Shown here one piece after another: positions 26,896-34,876 of a stretch of 60,227 nucleotides of DNA. Made by a program: the position numbers and the translations under genes. The stretch covers positions 1 through 60,227 of the forward strand of contig DASQNO010000027.1 in assembly GCA_035644935.1 (NCBI GenBank). Reading direction: 5' to 3'. The notes beneath the pieces were generated by a model that saw only the letters and a program-made list of their open reading frames with translations, had not been told where the DNA came from and ran no database searches. The stretch comes from CADCVW01 sp035644935. GTDB taxonomy: Bacteria; Pseudomonadota; Alphaproteobacteria; Sphingomonadales; Sphingomonadaceae. Every line of letters starts with the position of its first letter. Position 1 is the stretch's first letter.

Positions 26896-27405
26896 ATGTA
26901 CCGTACCGCTCGACTTCATCTCAGACCTGGACGTCCGGAAGATGCACCCGCACTGCTGCGTGCTATTGCCGATCAAGACATCGTCAGGAATCTGGGTTCT
27001 GCCCCCTGGCCCTACAGCTTAGCTGATGCGGAGTCGCTTGCGTCGTCCCAGTTCAAACCGGACGAGCCTCGCCTCTTCATCTTCCGAGACGAGCATGGTT
27101 TGTCGGAACTGATCGGGGTAGCCGGATTGGACCGAATGCCCGGCGGCGAAGTGGAGTTGGGCTATTGGATAGCGAGAATGCACTGGAATCGCGGATATGC
27201 GCTCGAAGCCGGGCAGCACATGGTTCAGATTGCCAGAACTAAACTCAAGCTCATCGAGCTGAGCGCAGGATACTTCATCGACAACCCGGCCTCCGGCCGA
27301 GTACTCGAAAAGCTAGGTTTTGTCCCTGCCGGATTGCCGATAGATCGGAACAGCCGAGCGCGCGGCGGGGTTGCTCGCTGCCAGATGTGCACGCTAGAGC
27401 TTTGA
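26896..27405 (+). CDS. GNAT family N-acetyltransferase
   Basis: A 169-residue RimJ/RimL-like acetyltransferase: TARLHLRPGRPEDAPALLRA at the N-terminus, GVAGLDRMPGGEVELGYWI in the centre and HWNRGYALEAGQHMV for the acetyl-CoA loop, ending with FIDNPASGRVLEKLGF. Substrate unknown. It is a single gene in the island, downstream of the LytTR regulator after 116 bases, and not obviously linked to it. It is not closely similar to the GNAT at 7062-7565. Confidence 0.8.
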   Translation: MYRTARLHLRPGRPEDAPALLRAIADQDIVRNLGSAPWPYSLADAESLASSQFKPDEPRLFIFRDEHGLSELIGVAGLDRMPGGEVELGYWIARMHWNRGYALEAGQHMVQIARTKLKLIELSAGYFIDNPASGRVLEKLGFVPAGLPIDRNSRARGGVARCQMCTLEL

Positions 27406-27434
27406 GGGCCGGGGAAGTCTGCTTCGGACCCAGA

Positions 27435-27546
27435 GCGGACGTCCGCAGTCCGAGGTAGCAACCGCGCCATTGTGAACCTAGCATCTGCGAAAGACCGTCG
27501 TGTGTGCGAGGCGCTGGATGTCCGCTTTCCACCCTTTGCGGACATC
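27435..27546. repeat. Palindromic element cluster (GATGTCCGC / GCGGACATC)
   Basis: GCGGACGTCCGC at 27435-27446 is a perfect 12-bp palindrome. GATGTCCGC at 27518-27526 and GCGGACATC at 27538-27546 form a perfect 9-bp inverted repeat around TTTCCACCCTT. The latter is the best copy of the element seen degenerate at 21170-21200 and 21991-22008. It lies in a gene-free stretch from 27406 to 27745. Confidence 0.6.
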
Positions 27547-27745
27547 TCATTACATCGGCTCGCCGGAATTCGGCACACGTCGTAGATCCAGATTGGCCGG
27601 AAGCTGGCGAGAACCTTGAGCCTCGTACTTGCTCTGCTCAAGGAACGCAGTCGCTTAGCGCGCGAACTTGGCTAGGCCTTCAAACGCCCGGGGTAGGCGT
27701 CAGCGTCGGCTTCGCCTCGATTAGAATACCCCCAACCGCAATTGG

Positions 27746-28690
27746 TTACCAAGGAGGTCCCGCAGCCGAGTATCCAGCGCCGGCAAGCTCATCGAGAAAT
27801 CCGCCTGCCCGCGCCAGATCGACAAGGTCCAGTACAGCCACGGTTACCTTCGGCTCGGCTAAGGCATGTATGACTGTTCCTCGCCAGTCCGGGCTGGTCG
27901 CAACATACTCGTTCAACGAGCATTTGGCGAACACCTTGGTCGCAAGCGACGCCACCACTTCGGGAACTCGCCGCGCCGCCCATTATTGAGATCGAATGGC
28001 GATCGTCTGCGGTCCGGCTTCGATCAAGGATATGGAACTAATGAGGCATGGAAGATGGGCCTCGGGCGTCGATCGAGATAAGGCATAAATGGGCTGCTCA
28101 AGGGACCTTCGAGAAATCGGAACCTGATTGAGCTTGTACTTCTTGACCGCGTGTCTGACGTAGTCCTTGACAGCTAGGCCGTAGCCCTTGCCGTTCAGAA
28201 CATCGTGCAGATGGAGAGCGAGGTGCAACGGGTGAGTGCGCTCGAATCCAGGTTTGAGCGCGGCTCGACCGCGGAGGGCTACCAAACGCTCGAACTGGTC
28301 AGGAGGCATTAGCTGTCGAAGCGTTTGCCCCTGTGCAGTTTGGCCATCCGCAGAAATTCGATCGCTTAGCCGATCATCGCTAGCGGAGGTGCGCGGAACC
28401 TCGTCCTGCGGGAAGACGATCTGATCAGCTTGCCTTAAGGCTGCGGTGAGGCTGCTCGGATCCCAACGTGTGCCGCGGGATACTTCCTCGATTGCGCCGA
28501 CAAGGATCACCGTCGCGTTCCCGGACCTGACACGCCAAACAGGTATGCCGCTCCTTCGCGCAGTCACAATGATATCGTCCGCTGGCTCTGCGGGAGGGGC
28601 TATAGTTGATATTGAGGTATGCGCTTCAGCCGGGGGAACGAGGGAAACTGCCATAGCAAGCATACCCAGAAGGTACGTGCGCTGTTTCAT
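27746..28690 (-). pseudogene. TraB/GumN family protein, split by an in-frame stop
   Basis: The first part (28690-27983) has a signal peptide (MKQRTYLLGMLAMAVSLVPP) and the TraB/GumN start (IPVWRVRSGNATVILVGAIE). Reading ends at TAA 27985-27983. The same frame continues without a shift as WAARRVPEVVASLATKVFAK and then VTVAVLDLVDLARAGGFLDE up to GYSAAGPPW. That is the normal TraB/GumN C-terminus, so one nonsense codon interrupts an otherwise full-length gene. The family contains metal-dependent-protease-like proteins of the periplasm. Only readthrough, or an error in the sequence, would restore it. The intact 5' part alone lacks the end of the domain. Confidence 0.75.
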
Positions 28691-28799
28691 CAACTGTCCT
28701 TCAGTATCGAAGCTGATCGCGCCCACGATCGTGCCCGCTGACGCGATCAGTTGAAGGAATTCCATTCGAACGTAGGCCGTCCATTACATTGTCACGACG

Positions 28800-30140
28800 C
28801 TATGCACACTTGGCGAACTGAAGCCGGAACACCGCTCCTGTGCCATTGCTGGTGACGCTGGCCTCGCCGCCATGGGCGCGCATGACTTCCCGGACGAGGT
28901 GCAGCCCCAAGCCGCAACCGTCGCGATCCCAACGCTCTCTTCGGAAAGGCTCAAAGATGCGCTCGCGCGCCTCTGGTGGGATCCCCGGACCTTCATCCGC
29001 CACCTCGATGCACCCGTGCGAAATCCGAACTTCGATTGAACCGTTGCCCCCACCATGTGCGATCGCGTTGCCCAGCAGATTGGAGAGAGTTCTTCCGATC
29101 GCGTGCGGGTCGCCCTTTACAGACGTTTCGTGCCCTTCGGCGACCACCGAGATGTCGTACCCGTTTGCAATCGCTAACGGAGCTATGTCGGCCACGACGG
29201 AGCGCGTCAGCTCAACCAAGGCCACTTGTTCGTGCGCACGTGAGGCTAGCGTCATGCGCTCAGCGTCGAGCATCTGCCCAACCATGTGGCTGAGGCGGAA
29301 CACGGTTCGCTCAAGATCCGGTTTGACGCCGCCAGGCGGCAATGCTTCAACGTGCATGTTGAGTACGGCCAGCGGCGTACGCAGCTCATGAGCCACGTCG
29401 GCAATGAAACGCCTGCGGCGTTCGAACGCCTCAGCCACCCTGTCCAGAGCGGCGTTGAAGGCGCGCACCAACGGGAGTAGCTGCTTGACGACTCCGCTTT
29501 CCGGAAGTCGTCGTGTCAGATCGGCAGGATCAAGCTCGGTTGCCGCTCGAGTGGTCGGACGAAGACTGCGGAGAACGATAGGGATCGCGAGCAGCGCACC
29601 TGCCAAAGTGATGAAGCCGGTGATTAGCGGCATTATGAAAAAGTAGCTCGCCTGGATATAATTGAAGAAGTCCGCGAAACTGATCTCATCAGAAACGATG
29701 CCACCTGCAGCCACTAGGGCCACTCCAGCGGACGTGTCGACCGTGTCGATCAATGCTTCGCCGGGAGGTCCCGCAACACCAAAATTTTTCAAGCGCGCAT
29801 CGCGCAAGCCAGGTATATAAAGGAGCGGCCGCAGCGCGTCCTGAGGCACGGAGCCATGCTCCAGTTTTCGCTTGTCGACTAACGCTACGAACCAAGCAGT
29901 GGGATGTCGGTTCAGCAAATCCTGCAGTTCCCCACCCGAACGCACTACGAGCCCCCCTCGGCTATTCAGCTCCAAGTCCTGAGCAAGCATTAGGTGGATG
30001 AGTTCGGGACCGGTCGGTTCGTCGTCCTCAATTAAGGCCAGGGGGAACAGGGTGAGCATGGCGAGAAGCGCCGCGGCGATGTGACCGATCACAAAGCCCA
30101 GCGTCAGCCGACGAACCAGCGAGGGACGCGGCATTTTCAC
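28800..30140 (-). CDS. Sensor histidine kinase
   Basis: A 446-residue membrane kinase. TM1 is at about 10-36 (LTLGFVIGHIAAALLAMLTL) and TM2 at about 163-190 (FFIMPLITGFITLAGALLAI), enclosing a periplasmic sensor of about 120 residues. HAMP follows (LRPTTRAATELDPADLTRRL). The phosphoacceptor is in FIADVAHELRTPLAVL; ATP-binding boxes are LSNLLGNAIAHGG (N), VADEGPGIP (G1) and GCGLGLHLVREVM (G2). Its ATG overlaps the stop of the response-regulator gene upstream (30137-30140), so they are translated together. Sensor ligand unknown. Confidence 0.93.
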   Translation of the reverse strand: MKMPRPSLVRRLTLGFVIGHIAAALLAMLTLFPLALIEDDEPTGPELIHLMLAQDLELNSRGGLVVRSGGELQDLLNRHPTAWFVALVDKRKLEHGSVPQDALRPLLYIPGLRDARLKNFGVAGPPGEALIDTVDTSAGVALVAAGGIVSDEISFADFFNYIQASYFFIMPLITGFITLAGALLAIPIVLRSLRPTTRAATELDPADLTRRLPESGVVKQLLPLVRAFNAALDRVAEAFERRRRFIADVAHELRTPLAVLNMHVEALPPGGVKPDLERTVFRLSHMVGQMLDAERMTLASRAHEQVALVELTRSVVADIAPLAIANGYDISVVAEGHETSVKGDPHAIGRTLSNLLGNAIAHGGGNGSIEVRISHGCIEVADEGPGIPPEARERIFEPFRRERWDRDGCGLGLHLVREVMRAHGGEASVTSNGTGAVFRLQFAKCA

Positions 30141-30811
30141 GCGGCGCGCAGCATGTATCCGACCCCGCGAACGCCATGCAGAATGACGCCTGCACCTGAA
30201 TCAGCGAGGCGCCTGCGCAATCGGGAGATATGGGCCTCAAGCGCATTCGAGCTGATGTCGTCATCAAACCCGTATACCTGCGCTTCCAAGCTCTCCCGCA
30301 GAACGACCCGGCCGGCCCGGCGGACCAGCGCGTCCAAAATTGCGAGTTCACGCCGCGGTAGCAACAGCGCCGTATCGTTGATGCGAGGCTCACGCGCGGC
30401 GAGATCGTAGCGCAGCCTTCCAACCTCGACGGCTGGAAGAGGATGGTCGCTGGCGGTGGGACGCAGCAGCACGCGCATGCGGGCCAGCAACTCTTCGAAG
30501 GCGTACGGCTTGATCAGATAATCCTGCGCTCCAGCATCAAGCCCCGCGACGCGGTCCGGTATGTCGTCAAGTGCGGTAAGCACAATTACCGGCGCCACCG
30601 GCCGACGCGTGGCGAGGACCGGGAGCAACGACAATCCGTCGCCGTCGGGCAACCGACGATCAAGAAGCACCGCGAGGTAACTCACGCCCAAGACCGCCTC
30701 GAATGCATCCCCCAGCGATCCCACACGATCGACCACGAAGCCTTCAGCTCCCAGGCGCGCAGCTGTTGCGGCGGCTAGCTCGGGCTCGTCCTCCACTAGC
30801 AGTATCCGCAT
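30137..30811 (-). CDS. OmpR-family response regulator
   Basis: A 224-residue two-domain regulator. The receiver starts MRILLVEDEPELAAATAARL; the phosphorylated aspartate is in LLDRRLPDGDGL, with the conserved threonine in VIVLTALDD and lysine in YLIKPYAFEE. The C-terminal winged helix reads RRELAILDALVRRAGRVVLR and SNALEAHISRLRRRL, close to the QseB/PmrA/TctD type. It is the first gene of the pair with the kinase. The intergenic region to the divergent barrel gene holds an 11-bp-periodic direct repeat, the sort of site this subgroup binds. Confidence 0.93.
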   Translation of the reverse strand: MRILLVEDEPELAAATAARLGAEGFVVDRVGSLGDAFEAVLGVSYLAVLLDRRLPDGDGLSLLPVLATRRPVAPVIVLTALDDIPDRVAGLDAGAQDYLIKPYAFEELLARMRVLLRPTASDHPLPAVEVGRLRYDLAAREPRINDTALLLPRRELAILDALVRRAGRVVLRESLEAQVYGFDDDISSNALEAHISRLRRRLADSGAGVILHGVRGVGYMLRAA

Positions 30812-30852
30812 GTTCTAAGCCCCTGCCTGTTGCAACGCTTGTCCGCGCGTTT

Positions 30853-30872
30853 GCTTACGCCAAGCTTACGCC
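30853..30872. promoter_or_regulatory. Direct repeat, candidate response-regulator box
   Basis: GCTTACGCC occurs at 30853-30861 and again at 30864-30872, spaced one helix turn (11 bases). PmrA/QseB-type regulators bind CTTA-like half-sites with this spacing. It lies between the regulator start (30811) and the barrel gene (30967), able to serve either. Confidence 0.5.
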
Positions 30873-30966
30873 GACTGCTGCCCCCCGTAATCCCCGCGCA
30901 ATCACCTGCACTCAGAAGCGACGACGAGAAGTGCTGCTCGATGTGGCGCAGGCGGGGAGGGAAGAA

Positions 30967-31779
30967 ATGAAGACTGCACCGTGGATATTTGTAGCGGGCC
31001 TGTCGGTCCTGGGTTCGACCGGAACCGCTCAAGCGCAAACCCGACCCGGGTTCGAGCTTGGATCGGAACTATTCGATTACAGCTATCGCGAGCGGTCAGA
31101 AGGTAAGACGATCGTACGCGACGATGGCGAGTTCATCGGACTTACCGGTAGCTACGTGGAAACGATCGGAAGCGGCCTGTTCCTTCGTGCGCGACTTTCA
31201 ACCGACTTCGGCCGCGTCGACTATGAAGCCGGCAACGAGCGGCTGAAGAACGTCTCGCAGGACATAGGGCAGCTGGAACTGCAAATCGGACGGGACTTCA
31301 AACTGGGATCCGGGACCACGTTGACTCCTTTTGCGGGGCTCGCTTCCCGTGTTCTAACCGATCACAGCGGGGGCAAGGTGACCCAAGGGGGGTTGCAAGG
31401 CTACGATCGGGAAATCAGCTACGGGTACGTGCCGGTCGGTATTGCCGCAGGTCTCCCCGTCGGGTCGAACCTGCGGCTCAACCTCTCGGTACAATATAAC
31501 TGGGTGATCGATGGTGTGTCGGAATCCAAGTTCTCAGAAATCGACCCCGAGGCCCCCGATCTGAAGCTTGATCTCAGAGACGGGCATGGGATCGAAGCGA
31601 GCGCAATGCTGTCAGTTCCTTTAGGCGGTGACGCGCTTAGCTTCGGCCCATTCGTACGCCAATGGAACCTCGATCGTTCTGAAAGCGCCACCTTTGTAGA
31701 GGACGGCCTGAGCGTCGAGTTTTTCGAGCCCAAGAATCGCACCACCGAGGTCGGGGTGCGACTAAGCTTTGGCTTCTGA
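30967..31779 (+). CDS. Outer-membrane beta-barrel protein (unknown function)
   Basis: A 270-residue protein with a signal peptide (MKTAPWIFVAGLSVLGSTGT, cleavage after AQA). The rest alternates polar and aromatic residues in beta-strands: FELGSELFDYSYRER, GLFLRARLSTDFGRVDY, GQLELQIGRDFKLG, RLNLSVQYNWVIDG. It ends VGVRLSFGF, with the C-terminal phenylalanine used by the BAM machinery. This predicts an 8-12-stranded barrel. GAGGGAAGAA precedes the ATG. It is divergent from the two-component genes and a likely regulatory target of them. No specific family recognised. Confidence 0.78.
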   Translation: MKTAPWIFVAGLSVLGSTGTAQAQTRPGFELGSELFDYSYRERSEGKTIVRDDGEFIGLTGSYVETIGSGLFLRARLSTDFGRVDYEAGNERLKNVSQDIGQLELQIGRDFKLGSGTTLTPFAGLASRVLTDHSGGKVTQGGLQGYDREISYGYVPVGIAAGLPVGSNLRLNLSVQYNWVIDGVSESKFSEIDPEAPDLKLDLRDGHGIEASAMLSVPLGGDALSFGPFVRQWNLDRSESATFVEDGLSVEFFEPKNRTTEVGVRLSFGF

Positions 31780-32222
31780 ACGGCCCCAGAAGCGCACGAG
31801 GCCTTCGGAGGGTGGTGGGCTCGTGGTCCAGCGGTAAGAACCCAATGCGCGGCGTAGCGACCGGCGATCTTGCTCTTGGAGCGATAGCGGAGGGTCCGCG
31901 TCTGATACCGCGCTTGGTCCAAGCAGGCTCTCGTGAACTCGCCCGGGCTAACTCGCAGGAAGCCGAGTGGCTCACCTCGCGCCCTTGCCTCCATGCGTGG
32001 ACCTGCCGCCCATCAATGATCTGGAGGCGAGCTGCGCCCAGACTAACCAATTCCGTCGCTCCTGAGGCGGTAGCTCTTCCCTCTCGGGCCGGGAACGTAG
32101 AAGCTGCTCGGGCTTATGCCATCTGCAATGACTGTCTCCTCCGCGCGTCCAGATTCTTATCAACTTGCGCCGTCTCTGTCGCCCCTCGAAACCCGAGAAC
32201 GCTCTCCTTTGGTTTTCCTTGC
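31780..32222. other. Stretch without a supported gene
   Basis: Overlapping open frames occur on both strands, but none shows recognisable domains, a ribosome binding site or consistent composition. It may be a decayed gene on the minus strand, upstream of which the recombinase remnant at 32223-32519 lies. Confidence 0.4.
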
Positions 32223-32519
32223 TCAAGAAACCAGCTTCTGAACCTCCGTTCCGATTGCATAAGTCCTGCGTGTTCCATCCCTCACACGCGTGCGTGTTTT
32301 ATTGGCTGCAGGAGCCAGAGCTACGTATTTCCAGCTCAGACCACCGTCCCGCACGCGCCCGCCCGATACCACGTCGCTGATCGGGACCTTGACCACGTCG
32401 CAGCCACGCAGCTTGCTACCGATTGCGAAGTCGAACAGTGCGCGCTTGGCGCCAAGCAGGCGGGCCTCGTTCCAGGGTCGCCGTTCATGGAACGCAGGAT
32501 CAAGCGGCGAGTGCCCCAA
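32223..32519 (-). pseudogene. Tyrosine recombinase, N-terminal fragment
   Basis: The segment AKRALFDFAIGSKLRGCDVV, then KVPISDVVSGGRVRD, is a close match to the start of the small (about 200-residue) recombinases of alphaproteobacteria, in which a stretch like ALFNLAIDSKLRGCDVV is followed by a V.D.. G motif. After VRD the reading no longer resembles the family, and the catalytic HxxR and tyrosine are absent downstream. So about 60 residues of a truncated or frameshifted integrase remain. It sits in the middle of the island and may mark an internal junction. Confidence 0.6.
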
Positions 32520-32786
32520 CGCTCATCTCCATAGGGCTGGGTAGATCGGCAAACATAGCGCGCTCTCGCTAAGCAGACCTTAGCAGCTATGCCGAATGCA
32601 ATTGAAAGCGGCCTCAACAATGATAGGTACGGCAGCTCCGACCCAGAAGCAGGCGCTCAAGGCGCTTGTTGCCGCGGCCCACCACTGTACATCCGTTCAG
32701 ATTACTCGCGAACGAGCTTGACTGGCAGCGTACTGTCGACTTTCCGGCGCCGGTCGTCCGCGGGCCTGGATCTGCCAAAACAATGC

Positions 32787-33677
32787 TCAGCAAGTCGCGG
32801 GCGAACGGCCGATCTTAGTCGGTGAAGAAATCCAACCGCGAAACGCCGCCATAGCAGCATTATCTGGGCGCGATTGAAGGCGCGTTAGCCAGTAGCGCCC
32901 GGTCTCGATTTCGACTGGAAAGGGCCGCACAAGCCGCTCCGCAGTCAGCTCGCGCGCAAACATGATTGCGGGGGCGAGCGCCACGCCTAGTCCGGCCACA
33001 GCGGCCGCGATCATCGGCACAGAACTGTCGAACACGGTCGAGCGGGTGGGCACGTTCGAGACGCCCGCAGCAGCGAACCAGCGCGGCCACTCGTCGCCGC
33101 GATAGGAGCGGAACAGCGTCTCTCCGGCGAGGTCGCCCGGCGACTGGAGTCGCTCGACCAGGCTAGGCGCGCAGAGCGGCGTTAACGGCGCGCCCATGAG
33201 CGGCTCGGCGTGCGTCGCGTGCCACGCTCCGTCGCCGAAGCGGATCGCGAGGTCCAGGCCCTCGGCGGCAAGGTCACTGCGGTTGTTGTTGGTCATGACC
33301 CGCAGGTCGACCTCTGGGTGCGCGCGCGCGAAATCCGGCAGCCGCTCCAGCAGCCAACCGCTCGCGAAGGTGCCGACCACGCCGAGGTTCAGCACCTCGC
33401 GGTACCGCCCGCTCGCGAACCGGTCGAGCGTAGCACCCACGCGGTCAAACGCGTCAGCCACCACCGGCACCAGCGCAAGCCCCTCGTCGGTCAGCGCCAG
33501 CCCGCGCGGCAGGCGCCGGAACAGCGGCACGCCCAGCCGCCGCTCGAGGGTGGCGACCTGATGGCTCACCGCACCCTGGCTGACGCACAGCTCGATCGCC
33601 GCGCGCGTGAAGTTCAGGTGCCGCGCCGCCGCCTCGAAAGCGCGGAGCGCATTGAGCGGGAGTTGGGCGCGGTCCAT
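32787..33677 (-). CDS. LysR-family regulator (GcvA/AmpR-like)
   Basis: A 296-residue regulator of normal LysR length. The N-terminal winged helix reads LPLNALRAFEAAARHLNFTR and then ELCVSQGAVSHQVATLERRL, very like GcvA/AmpR. The effector-binding domain follows (LNLGVVGTFASGWLLERLPD; LDLAIRFGDGAWHATHAEPL). The start at 33677 is chosen because MDRAQLPLNALRAF is the family N-terminus; a longer in-frame reading from 33734 adds 19 residues. It is divergent from a class A beta-lactamase, the ampR-bla arrangement. Here the regulator is intact and the lactamase is broken. Composition fits the surroundings. Confidence 0.88.
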   Translation of the reverse strand: MDRAQLPLNALRAFEAAARHLNFTRAAIELCVSQGAVSHQVATLERRLGVPLFRRLPRGLALTDEGLALVPVVADAFDRVGATLDRFASGRYREVLNLGVVGTFASGWLLERLPDFARAHPEVDLRVMTNNNRSDLAAEGLDLAIRFGDGAWHATHAEPLMGAPLTPLCAPSLVERLQSPGDLAGETLFRSYRGDEWPRWFAAAGVSNVPTRSTVFDSSVPMIAAAVAGLGVALAPAIMFARELTAERLVRPFPVEIETGRYWLTRLQSRPDNAAMAAFRGWISSPTKIGRSPATC

Positions 33678-33778
33678 CGCTCTCCCATTACCTGAGCTCA
33701 TGGCTCCGTCGAGCAATGATGCTTTGTCCTCCACCCCCCGACTGGCGATCAGGGCGCATCGGTAGAGGAGAAGCTGCG

Positions 33779-34647
33779 ATGCTGAGGCGAACTTTCATGA
33801 TCGGTGCGGGCTGCATGGCGGCGAGCGCGCTGCGCATCGCAGGCCCGGCGCGTTCGGCGGCGAGGCGTTCCGGCGCGACGTGCTGGCGCTGGAGCAGGAA
33901 GCCAAGGGACGGCTTGGGCTGGCAATTCTGGACACTGGCAGCGGCGCGCGCTTCGCGCACCGCCCCAACGAACGCTTTCCGATGTGCAGCACTTTCAAGC
34001 TCCCGCTCGCCGCGGCGGTGCTGAGGCAGGTCGACCTCAGCCGTGAGCGGCTCGATCGGGCGATCGCGATCGCCGCGTCCGACATCGTCACTCACTCGCC
34101 CGTCACCAAGCCCCGCGTCGGCGGGAGCGCCACAGTCGATGAGCGATGCGAGGCGACAATGACCGAGAGCGACAATGCGGCTGCCAACCTCTTGCTGCCA
34201 ATCGTTGGCGGCCCGGCGGGGCTGACGCGCTTCATGCGCCGCCTAGATGGCGGCGTCAGCCGCATCGACCGCTACGAGCCCGCGCTCAACGAGAGCCGCC
34301 CCGGCGACCCCCGCGACACGACCTCGCCTGCAGCCATGGTCGCAATGCTGCAAGGGCTCGCGCTCGGCTCCGTGCTGTCGCCCGCCTCGCGCGAACGGCT
34401 GGTGGGCTGGATGTTGGCCAACAAAACGGGTGCGAAGCGCTTGCGCGCCGGGCTCCCCGCCGCTTGGCGCATCGGCGACAAGACCGGTGCGGGCGCGAAC
34501 GGCAGCAATAACTAGGCGGCGATCCTGTGGCCGCCAAACCGCCCCCCGATCCTGGTCGCGGCCTACCTCACGCAGACGCCGCTGCCTTTCGAGCAGACCA
34601 ACGCCGTTCACGCCCGGCTTGCGCGCCTCATCGCTGCAGCAGCTTGA
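33779..34647 (+). pseudogene. Class A beta-lactamase, inactivated by frameshift and nonsense mutation
   Basis: The ATG at 33779 has an AGGAG site and starts a Tat-like leader (MLRRTFMIGAGCMAASALRI). Near 33845-33850 the reading must shift by one base to enter the mature lactamase. There the hallmarks are CSTFKLP (SxxK serine), ESDNAAANLL (SDN), EPALNE (Glu166) and GDKTGAG (KTG), all present. TAG at 34513-34515 then ends translation just after KTG. Without it the frame goes on AAILWPPNRPPILVAAYLTQ to 34647, the normal C-terminus of about 45 residues. Both lesions together make activity very unlikely. The divergent LysR gene is intact. Confidence 0.88.
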
Positions 34648-34876
34648 GCCGCTGCGCCTGTTAGCGTGACTTCGAACTCGCCATTGTCAGAAGACCCGGA
34701 GTCGGGCGGCCGTGCCGCGCTGTCGGCTCCGCTACCTGCGGAAGTCCGTACAGGTAATGATTGACAGCCGTAAGCTGACGGATGGGCCGAAGTAACCTTA
34801 AGGCGGCGGGCATGGGCCGCAAGTCGGTCCTGTACCTTCGCTCAGAGCACGATCTCAATGATTCGCCGCTGCCACC

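Noticed and set aside
27504..27989. 161-codon plus-strand frame
   Set aside because: It lies over the palindromic element and opposite the C-terminal part of the TraB/GumN pseudogene, which accounts for the coding-like bias.
31812..32534. Open frame of 240 codons on the plus strand
   Set aside because: No recognisable family, no ribosome binding site, and it overlaps a recombinase fragment on the other strand that has clear family resemblance.
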